This document shows, one piece after another, positions 34,635 to 43,454 of a DNA stretch of 64,000 nucleotides (position 1 is its first letter; the number at the start of each line of letters is the position of its first letter). The notes under the pieces are model-generated. The model was not told the origin of the DNA and did not search any database. It worked only from the letters and a program-made list of their open reading frames with translations. This DNA is from JAMWZF01 sp041628615 (GTDB lineage Bacteria > Pseudomonadota > Alphaproteobacteria > Rhodobacterales > Rhodobacteraceae): the NCBI GenBank assembly GCA_041628615.1, contig JBFKOW010000001.1, forward strand, positions 24,205-88,204. Reading direction: 5' to 3'. A program made the position numbers and the translations under genes.

Positions 34635-35447
34635 ATGCAGGAACGTCATCTTCAGATGCTCATGGCGGCGACCGGGCACTATACCGGCGGGATCGACGGA
34701 CAGATCGGCCCGAAGTCGCGGGCGGCGATGGCGGCCATCGAGGCCGAGAACCGCGCCAGCTATACCTTCGATCCGACCGGGTCGACGGACTCCCGGCGGC
34801 AGACGGCGGTGGCGCAGGCCTGCCTCGCCAAGCTGGGCCACGATCCGGGCGATATCGACGGGTGGTGGGGCAACAACACCGAAGAGGCGCTCAACGCCTT
34901 CCTGTTCAAGACCACGCACGGCAAGGACGAGGAGATCGACCGCACGCCGCTGCCCAACCCGGTCGGCGGTGGCGCGATCCCGCACCAGAACGATGTCGGC
35001 ACCGTCTACGGCCAGCCCGGCGACCAGATCAAGGCGCGGCTGGTGACCATCGACCTCGCCTTCCCGCTGCGGCTCGACTGGAACCTGCGGGCCAAGGTCT
35101 CGCGGGTGACGCTGCACCGCGACTGCGCGCCGAAGTTCCGCGACGCGCTGGTGGCGGTGCGGGACCATTACGGCCTGGACCGGATGAGCGAACTGGGCAT
35201 CGACCGCTACGCCGGCGGCTACAACCACCGCAAGATGCGCGGCGGGTCGAAATGGTCGATGCACGCCTATGGCTGCGCGGTGGATTTCTTCGCCGGGCCG
35301 AACGGGCTGCGGACCCGCTGTCCCGAGGCGCTGTTCTGCGGCGCCCAGTACAAGCCGTTCCTCGACATCATGGAGGCGCACGAATGGCTCCCGGCGATCC
35401 GGCTCTGGGGCGCCGACGCGATGCATTTCCAGCGCGCGCGGCTCTGA
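34635..35447 (+). CDS. Peptidoglycan-binding M15-type peptidase (endolysin-like)
   Basis: 270 residues. Residues 1-95 hold two peptidoglycan-binding repeats: GGIDGQIGPKSRAAMAAIEA and DIDGWWGNNTEEALNAFLFK. The C-terminal M15 (VanY/L-Ala-D-Glu peptidase-like) domain has zinc ligands His210 and Asp217 in MHAYGCAVDF and His264 in DAMHFQ. No signal peptide or membrane segment is present, so the enzyme would need a holin or cell lysis to reach the wall, as for phage endolysins. RBS AGGAGAG before the ATG. No holin, terminase or capsid gene is near; a stray endolysin or a gene-transfer-agent lysis enzyme is possible. Confidence 0.8.
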   Translation: MQERHLQMLMAATGHYTGGIDGQIGPKSRAAMAAIEAENRASYTFDPTGSTDSRRQTAVAQACLAKLGHDPGDIDGWWGNNTEEALNAFLFKTTHGKDEEIDRTPLPNPVGGGAIPHQNDVGTVYGQPGDQIKARLVTIDLAFPLRLDWNLRAKVSRVTLHRDCAPKFRDALVAVRDHYGLDRMSELGIDRYAGGYNHRKMRGGSKWSMHAYGCAVDFFAGPNGLRTRCPEALFCGAQYKPFLDIMEAHEWLPAIRLWGADAMHFQRARL

Positions 35448-35554
35448 AGCCGCGACGCCGGTCCCGCACGGCCGCCGGGACGGTCCGCACCTGTTGACTC
35501 GGACCGCCCCGGCGGGTAACGCCCCGGCCATGCGGAAGTGATCAGGCTTCCGGT

Positions 35555-35641
35555 CCCCCGTTCGACGGGGATCGCCCCCCACCAGCGCGTTGCGCCCGTG
35601 GGGGCGTTTGGCGTTTAGCGGCCCCGTGCCCATCTACGGGG
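35555..35641 (+). other. Run of three hairpins in the ffh leader region
   Basis: Three stems follow one another upstream of ffh: CCCCGT-TCG-ACGGGG (35555-35570), CGCCCCCCAC-N15-GTGGGGGCG then TTT (35573-35609, terminator-like), and CCCCGT-N8-ACGGGG (35622-35641). They may be terminators of an upstream transcript, a regulated ffh leader or a small RNA. The SRP RNA core motif (GGAAGGAAGCAGCC) is absent here. Confidence 0.4.
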
Positions 35642-35675
35642 TCAGACAGCAACCGGCGGAAAGGAGCCGCGGCGC

Positions 35676-37178
35676 ATGTTCGAAAGTCTCTCCGAACGCC
35701 TGTCCGGCGTCTTCGACCGGCTGACCAAGCAGGGCGCGCTGAGCGCCGAGGACGTCAAGACCGCGCTGCGCGAGGTCCGGGTCGCCCTGCTCGAGGCCGA
35801 CGTGTCGCTGCCGGTGGCGCGGTCCTTCATCAAGGCGGTCGAGGCCAAGGCCACCGGTCAGGCCGTGACCAAGTCGGTCACCCCCGGCCAGCAGGTCATC
35901 AAGATCGTCCACGACGAACTGGTCCACGTGCTGACCGGCGACGCGGATCCCGGCGCGCTCAAGATCGACAACCCGCCGGCGCCGATCCTGATGGTCGGCC
36001 TGCAGGGCGGCGGCAAGACCACCACCACCGCCAAGATCGCCAGGCGGCTCAAGGAGCGCGAGGGCAAGAAGGTGCTGATGGCCTCGCTCGACGTGAACCG
36101 GCCGGCGGCGATGGAGCAGCTCGCCATCCTCGGCCAGCAGATCGGCGTCGACACCCTGCCGATCGTGAAGGGCGAGGACCCGGTCACCATCGCAAGACGG
36201 GCCAGGACCCAGGCCGCGATGGGCGGCTACGACGTCTACATGCTCGATACCGCGGGCCGCCTGCACATCGACGAGGAACTGATCGCCCAGGCCGCCGCGG
36301 TCCGCGACGTCGCCAACCCGCGCGAGACCCTGCTGGTGGTCGACGGCCTGACCGGCCAGGACGCGGTCAACGTCGCCACCGAGTTCGACGACAAGATCGG
36401 CGTCACCGGCGTCGTGCTGACCCGGATGGACGGCGACGGCCGCGGCGGCGCCGCGCTGTCGATGCGGCAGGTCACCGGCAAGCCGATCCGCTTCGTCGGC
36501 CTCGGCGAGAAGCTGGACGCGCTGGAGGAGTTCCACGCCGAGCGCATCGCCGGCCGCATCCTCGGCATGGGCGACATCGTCAGCCTGGTGGAGAAGGCCC
36601 AGGCCACGCTCGAGCAGGAGCAGGCCGAGCGGATGATGAAGCGCTTCCAGAAGGGTCAGTTCAACATGAACGACCTGAAGATGCAGCTCGAGCAGATGCT
36701 CAAGATGGGCGGCATGGAAGGCATGATGGGCATGATGCCCGGCATGGGGAAGATGCAGAAGCAGATGGCCGAGTCCGGCTTCGACGACGGCATCCTGCGC
36801 CGGCAGATCGCCCTCATCAACTCGATGACCAAGACCGAGCGCGCGGCGCCGCAGATCCTGCAGGCCAGCCGCAAGAAGCGGATCGCGGCGGGTGCGGGGC
36901 TGGAGGTGCAGGAACTCAACCGGCTGATCAAGCAGCACCGGCAGATGTCGGACATGATGAAGAAGCTGGGCAAGATGGGAAAGGGCGGCGCGCTCAAGCA
37001 GATGATGCGCGGGATGTTCGGCAAGGGCGGCCCGTCGCCCGAGGAGATCGCCCAGGCGCAGGCCCAGATGGGCGGCGGCGCGATGCCGCGCGGCAACCCG
37101 TTCGGCGGCAACCTGCCTGGCCTCGGCGGCGGCGGCGCGCTGCCGCCGGGCCTGTCCGGCTTCGGCAAGAAGAAGTGA
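35676..37178 (+). CDS. ffh: Signal recognition particle protein Ffh
   Basis: 500 residues. The N domain is followed by the G domain with G1 GLQGGGKTTTTAKIA, G3 DTAGRLHIDEE and G4 TRMDGD. The methionine-rich M domain starts near residue 320 (MKRFQKGQFNMNDLKMQLEQ) and binds SRP RNA and signal peptides. A Gly/Pro-rich tail ends the chain. It is cytoplasmic. RBS AAAGGAGCCGC before the ATG. The gene is first in a long block running through to rpmE. Confidence 0.97.
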   Translation: MFESLSERLSGVFDRLTKQGALSAEDVKTALREVRVALLEADVSLPVARSFIKAVEAKATGQAVTKSVTPGQQVIKIVHDELVHVLTGDADPGALKIDNPPAPILMVGLQGGGKTTTTAKIARRLKEREGKKVLMASLDVNRPAAMEQLAILGQQIGVDTLPIVKGEDPVTIARRARTQAAMGGYDVYMLDTAGRLHIDEELIAQAAAVRDVANPRETLLVVDGLTGQDAVNVATEFDDKIGVTGVVLTRMDGDGRGGAALSMRQVTGKPIRFVGLGEKLDALEEFHAERIAGRILGMGDIVSLVEKAQATLEQEQAERMMKRFQKGQFNMNDLKMQLEQMLKMGGMEGMMGMMPGMGKMQKQMAESGFDDGILRRQIALINSMTKTERAAPQILQASRKKRIAAGAGLEVQELNRLIKQHRQMSDMMKKLGKMGKGGALKQMMRGMFGKGGPSPEEIAQAQAQMGGGAMPRGNPFGGNLPGLGGGGALPPGLSGFGKKK

Positions 37179-37185
37179 TGCGGCG

Positions 37186-37614
37186 ATGATCCCGATGGAC
37201 TGGATATACGGCCTGATCGGCGGCCTGATGATCGGCGGCGCGGCGGCGCTCTACCTGCTGGTGAACGGCCGGATCATGGGGGCGAGCGGCATCCTCGGCG
37301 GGCTGGTGGACGGCACCGGCCGGGCCACCCTGGCCGAGCGCGGCCTGTTCGTCGCCGGGCTGGTCGGCGTGCCGGCGCTGGTCGCGCTGGCCGGCGCCGC
37401 GCCCGACACCCGGATCACCGGCAACCTCGGCCTGATCGTGCTCGGCGGGCTCGCCGTCGGCTTCGGCACCCGGATGGCCAACGGCTGCACCTCGGGGCAC
37501 GGGGTCTGCGGCATCTCGCGGTTCTCGGTCCGCGGCATCGTGGCGACGCTGGCCTATATCGGCTTCGGCGCGGTCACCCTGCTGGTGGTCCGGCACTGGA
37601 TGGGGGCGGTCTGA
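37186..37614 (+). CDS. YeeE/YedE family membrane protein (first half)
   Basis: 142 residues with four to five membrane segments. It carries the conserved Cys-containing loop NGCTSGHGVCGISR, which in thiosulfate-uptake YeeE/TsuA proteins forms the sulfur-handling channel. Split into two short proteins here, it pairs with the next gene. Stop and start share a base (TGATG). Transport of thiosulfate or another sulfur compound is likely. Confidence 0.87.
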   Translation: MIPMDWIYGLIGGLMIGGAAALYLLVNGRIMGASGILGGLVDGTGRATLAERGLFVAGLVGVPALVALAGAAPDTRITGNLGLIVLGGLAVGFGTRMANGCTSGHGVCGISRFSVRGIVATLAYIGFGAVTLLVVRHWMGAV

Positions 37615-38045
37615 TGCGCGGGCTGATGGCGTTCCTTGCCGGCGGGCTGTTCGGCGCCGGTCTGCTGGTCTCGGGGATGACCGACACCGAGAAGGTGCAG
37701 GGCTGGCTCGACTTCTTCGGCGCCTGGGACCCGACGCTGGCCTTCGTGATGGGCGGGGCGATCCTGCCGATGCTGGCGGCCTGGCGGGTCGCCGCCCGGC
37801 GGCAGCGGGCGGTTCTCGGCACCCCGATCCCGGTCCCCGCCGACCCGGTGATCGACCGCCGGCTGATCGCGGGCTCGGCGCTGTTCGGCTTCGGCTGGGG
37901 TCTGGTCGGGCTGTGCCCCGGCCCGGCGCTCGCCTCGCTGTCCTACGGCGGGGTCGAGGGGCTGGTATTCCTCGCGGCGATGGTGGCCGGGATGATCGGC
38001 TGGCGGGGCGTGGACCATTTCCGCGCGGTGCCGGAGGCGATGTGA
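37614..38045 (+). CDS. YeeE/YedE family membrane protein (second half, DUF6691-like)
   Basis: 143 residues with four membrane segments. It begins GLMAFLAGGLFGAGLLVSGM and carries the Cys of GWGLVGLCPGPALASLSYGG, the second signature of the YeeE/YedE channel. It shares one base with the gene before and its stop overlaps the start of the first GNAT gene (GTGA). Confidence 0.87.
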   Translation: MRGLMAFLAGGLFGAGLLVSGMTDTEKVQGWLDFFGAWDPTLAFVMGGAILPMLAAWRVAARRQRAVLGTPIPVPADPVIDRRLIAGSALFGFGWGLVGLCPGPALASLSYGGVEGLVFLAAMVAGMIGWRGVDHFRAVPEAM

Positions 38046-38629
38046 CCGGGCTCGACCTGCATATCCCGGTCCTGACGACCGAGCGGCTGGTGCTGCGGGC
38101 GCCGCGGACGGAGGATTTCGCCGCATTCCGCGCCTTCCTCGCGTCGCCGCGCGCGGCCTCGGTGGGCGGCCCGGTGACCGAGACCCGCGCGGTCAGCCGG
38201 TCCTTCGGCAACATCGCCGGGCTCTGGGTGCTGCGCGGCGTCAGCCTGTTCGTGGCCGAGGAGAAGGCCCGGCCCGGCACCCCGGTCGGCGCCTTCGGCC
38301 CCTACGAGCCGATGACCTGGCCCGAGATGGAGTTCGGCTGGTCGGTCTGGGACGCCGCCGCCGAGGGCAAGGGATACGTCACCGAGGCGATGCGCACCCT
38401 GATCCCCTGGACCTGGGCGCGCACCGGCAAGGCGACGGCGGTGTCCTTCATCGACGCGGACAACGCCCGGTCGATCCGGGTGGCCGAGGCGCTGGGCGCG
38501 GTGCGCGACCGCGCCGCCGAGGCGGAAGTGAACGCGGCGGACGGTCCGTTCCACGACCCCGGCACCCCCGACGCCGCGCCGGTCACGGTCTGGCGGCACC
38601 GCCGCGACCGCTGGGAGGCCGCGGCATGA
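38042..38629 (+). CDS. GNAT family N-acetyltransferase (first of four)
   Basis: 195 residues from a GTG overlapping the previous stop. RimJ/RimL type: N-terminus VLTTERLVLRAPRTEDFAAF, acetyl-CoA loop AEGKGYVTEAMRTLIPWTWA, and FIDADNARSIRVAEALGAVR. The substrate is unknown; relatives modify ribosomal protein N-termini or small molecules. Confidence 0.88.
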   Translation: MTGLDLHIPVLTTERLVLRAPRTEDFAAFRAFLASPRAASVGGPVTETRAVSRSFGNIAGLWVLRGVSLFVAEEKARPGTPVGAFGPYEPMTWPEMEFGWSVWDAAAEGKGYVTEAMRTLIPWTWARTGKATAVSFIDADNARSIRVAEALGAVRDRAAEAEVNAADGPFHDPGTPDAAPVTVWRHRRDRWEAAA

Positions 38630-39222
38630 CCCGGTTCGCCTGCGAGACCGATCCGCGCCATCCCGGCCCCGCCGCGCAGGCCGCCCGCGTCGCCGCCTGC
38701 GTGCCGGCGATCGAGACCGCGCGGCTGCGGCTGCGCGCCCCCCGCGCGTCGGACTTCGACACCTGGGCCGGGATCGCCTGCGGCCCGCGCGGCGTCCACA
38801 TGGGCGGCCCGATGAGCCGCGACGCGGCGTGGTACGATTTCATCCAGATCGCCGCCTCCTGGATGCTGCACGGTCACGGCGGCTGGACGATAACCTGGAA
38901 GGACGCCGACGCCGCGCTGGGCTTCGTCCTGATCGGGCTGGAGCCGGGCGACCGGGAACCGGAGATCGGCTGGCTGCTGTCCGAGGCCGCCGAGGGCCGG
39001 GGCATCGCCGCCGAGGCCGCCGCGGCGGTCCGCGCCCATGCCGACGACCTCGGGCTGCCGACGCTGGTGTCCTGCATCGACAACGCCAACCGCCGCTCCG
39101 CCGCCCTCGCCCGGCGGCTGGGCGGCCGTCCCGATCTGGCGGCGACCCACGCGCTCGACGCGGGCGCCGTTTTCACCATCTGGCGCCACCTGCCCACCGC
39201 CGAGGAGGCCCGCGCGCGATGA
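38626..39222 (+). CDS. GNAT family N-acetyltransferase (second of four)
   Basis: 198 residues, overlapping the previous gene by ATGA. An extra N-terminal segment of about 25 residues precedes AIETARLRLRAPRASDFDTW. Acetyl-CoA loop AEGRGIAAEAAAAVRAHADD, then CIDNANRRSAALARRLGG. The substrate is unknown. Confidence 0.87.
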   Translation: MTRFACETDPRHPGPAAQAARVAACVPAIETARLRLRAPRASDFDTWAGIACGPRGVHMGGPMSRDAAWYDFIQIAASWMLHGHGGWTITWKDADAALGFVLIGLEPGDREPEIGWLLSEAAEGRGIAAEAAAAVRAHADDLGLPTLVSCIDNANRRSAALARRLGGRPDLAATHALDAGAVFTIWRHLPTAEEARAR

Positions 39223-39818
39223 TCGACATTCCGGTGATCGAGACCAGGCGGCTGATCCTGCGCGGCCCGGAGGCCGGGGATTACCCCAACTTCAAGGCCA
39301 CCTTCGCGTCCTACCGGTCGCGTTACATGGGCGGGCCGCTGAACCCCTACGAGACCTGGATGCTCTATGCCGCCGAGATCGGCCACTGGCAGATCCGCGG
39401 CTACGGCATGTGGATGATCCACGACCGGCACACCGACAAGACCTACGGCATGGCCGGGGCCTGGCAGCCGGCTATGTGGCCCGAGCGCGAGATCGCGTGG
39501 TTCATCTGGCCGGAAGCCGGCGGCCGGGGCATCGCGCTCGAGGCGGTGGACGCCGCCCGCCGCTGGCTCTACCGCGAGAAGGGCTGGGAAGGTGCGGTCA
39601 GCTACCTCGATCCCTTCGACCTCGACAGCGTCCGGCTGGCCGAGCGGCTGGGCGCGAAGAAGGACCGCGAGGCCACCACGATCGACGACAACGACGCGGT
39701 CTATCGCCACCCCTCCCCGGCGCAGCTGCGCAACTCGCAGCTGTCGGACGCCATCGCGCTGGAGATCGCCCACTACCAGGACCCGAAGTGGAAACCGGAG
39801 GGCTGGGCGCTTGACTGA
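39219..39818 (+). CDS. GNAT family N-acetyltransferase (third of four)
   Basis: 199 residues, again starting in an ATGA overlap. N-terminus PVIETRRLILRGPEAGDYPN; acetyl-CoA loop AGGRGIALEAVDAARRWLYR; then YLDPFDLDSVRLAERLGAKK and a longer C-terminal tail of about 40 residues (PSPAQLRNSQLSDAI onward) not present in the other three. Confidence 0.87.
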   Translation: MIDIPVIETRRLILRGPEAGDYPNFKATFASYRSRYMGGPLNPYETWMLYAAEIGHWQIRGYGMWMIHDRHTDKTYGMAGAWQPAMWPEREIAWFIWPEAGGRGIALEAVDAARRWLYREKGWEGAVSYLDPFDLDSVRLAERLGAKKDREATTIDDNDAVYRHPSPAQLRNSQLSDAIALEIAHYQDPKWKPEGWALD

Positions 39819-40323
39819 GATCCCCGTCCTGACCACCCGGCGGCTGGTGCTGCGCGGCCCCGAGATGGCCGATTTCGACGCCTACGCCGCGTTCTGGTCC
39901 AGCCCCGGCAACACCCGCCACATCGGCGGCCCGCAGGACCGTTCGGCGTCCTGGCGCCGGTTCGCCGCCGATGCCGGCCACTGGCAGCTGCGCGGCTTCG
40001 GCTGGTGGACGATCACCGAGGCCGGCGCGCCGGTGGGCAATGCCGGCGTGCATCACCCGCCCTACCAGGCCGATCCCGAGATCGGCTGGGTGCTCTATGC
40101 CGGGGCCCGCGGCCGCGGGCTGGCGACCGAGGCGGCGACGGCGATCCTCGGCTGGGTGGCGCAGGCGCTGCGCCCGGACCGGCTGGTGAGCTACATCGAC
40201 ACCGCCAACGCCGCGTCGATCCGGCTGGCCGAGCGGCTGGGCGCGCGCCGCGACCCCGGCCGCGCGGCCCACGACCCGGACTGCTACATCTACCTGCACG
40301 ACCTTCGGAGGGTTGCCCCATGA
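39811..40323 (+). CDS. GNAT family N-acetyltransferase (fourth of four)
   Basis: 170 residues from a TTG at 39811 that overlaps the previous stop by 8 bp and has GGAGGG about 10 nt before it. The shortest and most compact copy: PVLTTRRLVLRGPEMADFDA, loop ARGRGLATEAATAILGWVAQ, then YIDTANAASIRLAERLGARR. It overlaps the chorismate mutase start by ATGA. Confidence 0.85.
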   Translation: MTEIPVLTTRRLVLRGPEMADFDAYAAFWSSPGNTRHIGGPQDRSASWRRFAADAGHWQLRGFGWWTITEAGAPVGNAGVHHPPYQADPEIGWVLYAGARGRGLATEAATAILGWVAQALRPDRLVSYIDTANAASIRLAERLGARRDPGRAAHDPDCYIYLHDLRRVAP

Positions 40324-40628
40324 CCGAGACCGGCACCGACCCGGCCGCCCGCGCCGCCGCCCTCCTGAAGGAGCACCGCGAGTCGATCGACCGGCTCGAC
40401 GCGATCCTCGTCTACACCCTTGGCGAACGCTTCAAGCGGACCCAGGCGGTGGGCCGGCTCAAGGCCGAACACGACCTTCCCCCGTCCGATCCGGCGCGCG
40501 AGGCGCTCCAGATCGCACGGCTCGAAGACCTGGCGCGGCAGGCGGATCTCGATCCCGGCTTCGCCAAGAAGTTCCTCCGCTTCGTGATCGACGAGGTGAT
40601 CCGTCATCACGAGCGCGAGAAATCCTAA
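40320..40628 (+). CDS. Chorismate mutase (AroQ class)
   Basis: 102 residues, an all-helical AroQ domain: ESIDRLDAILVYTLGERFKR, VGRLKAEHDLPPSDPAREAL and FLRFVIDEVIRHHERE. Arg, Lys and Glu positions of the active site are recognisable (DAILVYTLGERF, GRLKAE). It converts chorismate to prephenate for Phe and Tyr. Its position just upstream of rpsP is common in Rhodobacterales. Confidence 0.9.
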   Translation: MTETGTDPAARAAALLKEHRESIDRLDAILVYTLGERFKRTQAVGRLKAEHDLPPSDPAREALQIARLEDLARQADLDPGFAKKFLRFVIDEVIRHHEREKS

Positions 40629-40674
40629 CCGGCGGCCCCGGCCGCCTCTCATGGACACACAAGGAGACTGACAC

Positions 40675-41076
40675 ATGGCCATGAAAATCCGGCTCGCCCG
40701 CGGCGGGTCCAAGAAGCGCCCCTTCTACCGCATCGTCGCCGCTGATTCGCGGATGCCCCGCGACGGCCGCTTCATCGAGAAGCTGGGCACCTACAACCCG
40801 CTGCTGCCGAAGGACAGCGAGGACCGGGTGAAGATCGACCTCGACCGGGTGAAGCACTGGATGGATCGCGGCGCCCAGCCGACCGACCGGGTCGCCCGCT
40901 TCCTCGAGGCTGCCGGCGTGGTGGAAAAGACCACCCGGAACAACCCGAACAAGGCGAAGCCGGGCAAGGCGGCGCTGGAGCGGGCCAAGGAGAAGGAAGA
41001 GAAGGCGAAGGCCGCCGCCGAGGCTGCCGCCGCCCCGGCGGAGGAACCCGCCGCCGAAGAGACCGCCGAGAGCTGA
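40675..41076 (+). CDS. rpsP: 30S ribosomal protein S16
   Basis: 133 residues. The S16 core [35 protein letters not shown] and [20 protein letters not shown] is clear. A long Lys/Ala/Glu-rich tail of about 45 residues follows. RBS AGGAGACTGACAC. It starts the rpsP-rimM-trmD-rplS-rpmE ribosome block. Confidence 0.97.
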   Translation: MAMKIRLARGGSKKRPFYRIVAADSRMPRDGRFIEKLGTYNPLLPKDSEDRVKIDLDRVKHWMDRGAQPTDRVARFLEAAGVVEKTTRNNPNKAKPGKAALERAKEKEEKAKAAAEAAAAPAEEPAAEETAES

Positions 41077-41083
41077 GCCGCCG

Positions 41084-41641
41084 ATGGCGGACCGGACCAT
41101 CGTCGTCGGGCAGATCGCGGGCGCCTTCGGCGTCCGCGGCGAGGTGCGGCTGAAGAGCTTCTGCGCCGTGCCCGAGGACATCGTCCGCTACGCCCCGCTG
41201 ACCGACCCGGCGGGGCGGGTCTTCGACCAGATCGTGCTGACCGGGGCCGCCAGGGGCGCCCTGGTCGTGCGCATCTCGGGCATCCGCACCAAGGAGGAGG
41301 CCGACGCCCTGAAGGGCACCGAGCTTTGCGCCGAGCGGTCCCGCCTGCCGTCGCTGCCCGACGACGAATTCTACCATGCCGACCTGATCGGTCTCGAGGT
41401 CGTGGATACCGGCGGCGCGCCGCTGGGCCGCGTCCGCGCGGTGCAGAACCACGGCGCCGGCGACCTGCTCGAGATCGCCGCGCCGGGGGCCACCACCACC
41501 GTCCTGTTGCCCTTCACCCGCGCCGCGGTGCCGACCGTGGACCTCGCCGCCGGCCGCATCGTCGCCGACCCGCCGGGCGGGATCTTTCCCGACCCGGACG
41601 ATGGCCCGGACGACGGGCCGGCCGACAGGGCGGATGCCTAG
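41084..41641 (+). CDS. rimM: Ribosome maturation factor RimM
   Basis: 185 residues. The N-terminal RimM domain begins [20 protein letters not shown], and the C-terminal PRC-barrel contains [20 protein letters not shown] and [20 protein letters not shown]. It aids maturation of the 30S head and binds S19. The C-terminus is Asp-rich. It overlaps the next gene by 8 bp. Confidence 0.95.
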   Translation: MADRTIVVGQIAGAFGVRGEVRLKSFCAVPEDIVRYAPLTDPAGRVFDQIVLTGAARGALVVRISGIRTKEEADALKGTELCAERSRLPSLPDDEFYHADLIGLEVVDTGGAPLGRVRAVQNHGAGDLLEIAAPGATTTVLLPFTRAAVPTVDLAAGRIVADPPGGIFPDPDDGPDDGPADRADA

Positions 41642-42434
41642 GTTCCTGCTCCATCCCGGTTTCCACAAGACCGGGACCAGCAGCGCCCAGCACCTGCTGT
41701 GGAAGAACCGCGCCGCCCTGCGCCGCCATGTCGAGGTGTTCCAGTTCCGCCACCTGCGCGACGCCGGCCGCCCGGCGCTGCGGTTCTCGCGCAGCGGCGA
41801 TCCGTTCGACCTCGTTGACCTCGCCGACCTTCTCGACGCGGCGCTGGCCGGGGTCGGGCCGGACGAGGAGCGGCACATCCTGCTCAGCCACGAGGGCCTG
41901 CTCGGCCACCTGCCGGGCTGGCCCGGCGTCGCCGACTACCGCCCCGCGAAGGTGCTGATCCCGGCCTATCTCGACTACGCGGCCGAGCGTTTTCCCCGCC
42001 ACGACCGCGCGGTCATCCTCACCACCCGCGCGCCGGGGGACTGGCTGGACAGCGCGTGGCGGCATCACCTGATGGGCCAGCGGCTGACCGAGGACCGCGA
42101 GACGTTCCGCGCCCGGCTTGCCGGGACGGCGGACCTGGCCGGGCTGGCGCGGGATCTCGGGCGGCGTGCCGCCCCGGTGCCGGTCCTGACCGCCGATCTG
42201 GCCGAGACCTCGGGGCTGCCGTTCGGCCCCGGTCAGGCCCTGCTCGCGCCGCTGGGCCTGCCGGCGGAGGTGCTGGCCGGGCTGGTCCCGGTCGCCCCCG
42301 GCAACCGCGGCCCCGACGCGGCGCTGGCCGCCGACCTGCTGGCGCTGAACCGCTCCGGGCTCGACGATTCCGCGCTGGCGGCCCAGAAGGCCCGGCGCGC
42401 GCGCGAGGCCGGGGTCGGCGGCTGGGCCCGCTGA
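41634..42434 (+). CDS. P-loop sulfotransferase-like protein between rimM and trmD
   Basis: 266 residues. The N-terminal loop [20 protein letters not shown] is a sulfotransferase-type P-loop (HKTGTSS), and [20 protein letters not shown] resembles the 3'-phosphate site. The remainder is Ala/Leu/Arg-rich. It starts inside the end of rimM, so translation is coupled with that gene. Its job is unknown: sulfation of a small molecule or a surface sugar is possible. It is an unusual insertion in a conserved ribosome operon. Confidence 0.75.
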   Translation: MPRFLLHPGFHKTGTSSAQHLLWKNRAALRRHVEVFQFRHLRDAGRPALRFSRSGDPFDLVDLADLLDAALAGVGPDEERHILLSHEGLLGHLPGWPGVADYRPAKVLIPAYLDYAAERFPRHDRAVILTTRAPGDWLDSAWRHHLMGQRLTEDRETFRARLAGTADLAGLARDLGRRAAPVPVLTADLAETSGLPFGPGQALLAPLGLPAEVLAGLVPVAPGNRGPDAALAADLLALNRSGLDDSALAAQKARRAREAGVGGWAR

Positions 42435-42478
42435 CGGGCCGAGTTCCCCTTGCCCGCCGGATCGGCTAGGAGGCGCGC

Positions 42479-43270
42479 ATGACCGAGACCCCGCCGAAAT
42501 CCCACGGCCGCAAGTCGATCCGCCCCACGGCGCAGCCCCGCGACCTGCTCGATCCGGCGCCGATGCTGGCGCGGGCGTGGCGGGCGCAGGTGATCTCGCT
42601 GCTGCCGCAGGCGTTTCCCGGCGTGCTGGGCGAATCGCTCACCGGCAGGGCGCTGCAGGACGGGCTCTGGCACCTCGAGGTGACCGACCTGCGCCGCTTC
42701 GGCGAGGGCCGGCACCGCAACGTCGACGACACCCCGGCCGGCGGCGGCGCCGGGATGGTGCTGCGCGCCGACATCGTCGGCCGCGCCATCGAGGAGGTGC
42801 GGCAGGGGGCCGATCCGGGGATGCCGCTGATCTACCTGTCGCCCCGCGGCGTGCCGTTCCGGCAGGAGATCGCCCGCGACCTTGCCGCCGGGCCGGGGGT
42901 GACCCTGCTGTCGGGCCGGTTCGAGGGTATCGACGAACGGGTGCTGGAGGAATTCGGCGTCGCCGAGGTCAGCCTCGGGGACTTCGTGATGACCGGCGGC
43001 GAGATCGCCGCGATGGCGGTGATCGACGCCTGCGTCCGGCTGCTGCCCGGCGTGCTCGGCAACGCGGCGAGCGCCGAGGAGGAAAGCCACGCGCAGGGCC
43101 TGCTGGAGCATCCGCATTACACCCGCCCGGCCGAGTGGCGCGGGCGGACGATCCCCGAGGTGCTGACCTCGGGCGACCACGGCAAGGTCGCCGCCTGGCG
43201 CCGCGAGATGTCCGAGCGGCTGACCCGCGAGCGGCGGCCCGACCTCTGGCGGCGGCTGGGCCGGGACTGA
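42479..43270 (+). CDS. trmD: tRNA (guanine-N1-)-methyltransferase TrmD
   Basis: 263 residues. SPOUT-type trefoil-knot enzyme forming m1G37. The knot region is [20 protein letters not shown], with [20 protein letters not shown] and [20 protein letters not shown] following. About 30 extra residues precede the usual catalytic start ([20 protein letters not shown]), as I recall for other Rhodobacterales TrmD proteins. RBS GGAGGCGCGC. Confidence 0.95.
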   Translation: MTETPPKSHGRKSIRPTAQPRDLLDPAPMLARAWRAQVISLLPQAFPGVLGESLTGRALQDGLWHLEVTDLRRFGEGRHRNVDDTPAGGGAGMVLRADIVGRAIEEVRQGADPGMPLIYLSPRGVPFRQEIARDLAAGPGVTLLSGRFEGIDERVLEEFGVAEVSLGDFVMTGGEIAAMAVIDACVRLLPGVLGNAASAEEESHAQGLLEHPHYTRPAEWRGRTIPEVLTSGDHGKVAAWRREMSERLTRERRPDLWRRLGRD

Positions 43271-43454
43271 CCGCCCGGATCTCCGCGGAACAGGCGGCGC
43301 CGAACGCCTGAATCGCTTGCCTTGCGGGTCCAACCGATGTAGGCGGGCGCGGTTCCCCTGCGGAACGGCAAAGCAACAGCCGCGCCATGGCCGGATCGGC
43401 CCGCTGGCAAGGACATCATCCGCGGGAAAACCGCGCGCAGCACAGGAGGGTCCG

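Noticed and set aside
35448..35675. SRP (4.5S) RNA gene beside ffh
   Set aside because: The conserved core GGAAGGAAGCAGCC is absent on both strands here. The dnaX upstream gap (6383-6628) was checked for the same reason, also without a match.
43317..43345. Promoter TTGCCT/TAGGCG before rplS
   Set aside because: The -10 word is poor and the rplS gene is likely reached by transcription from upstream. Too weak to list as a feature.
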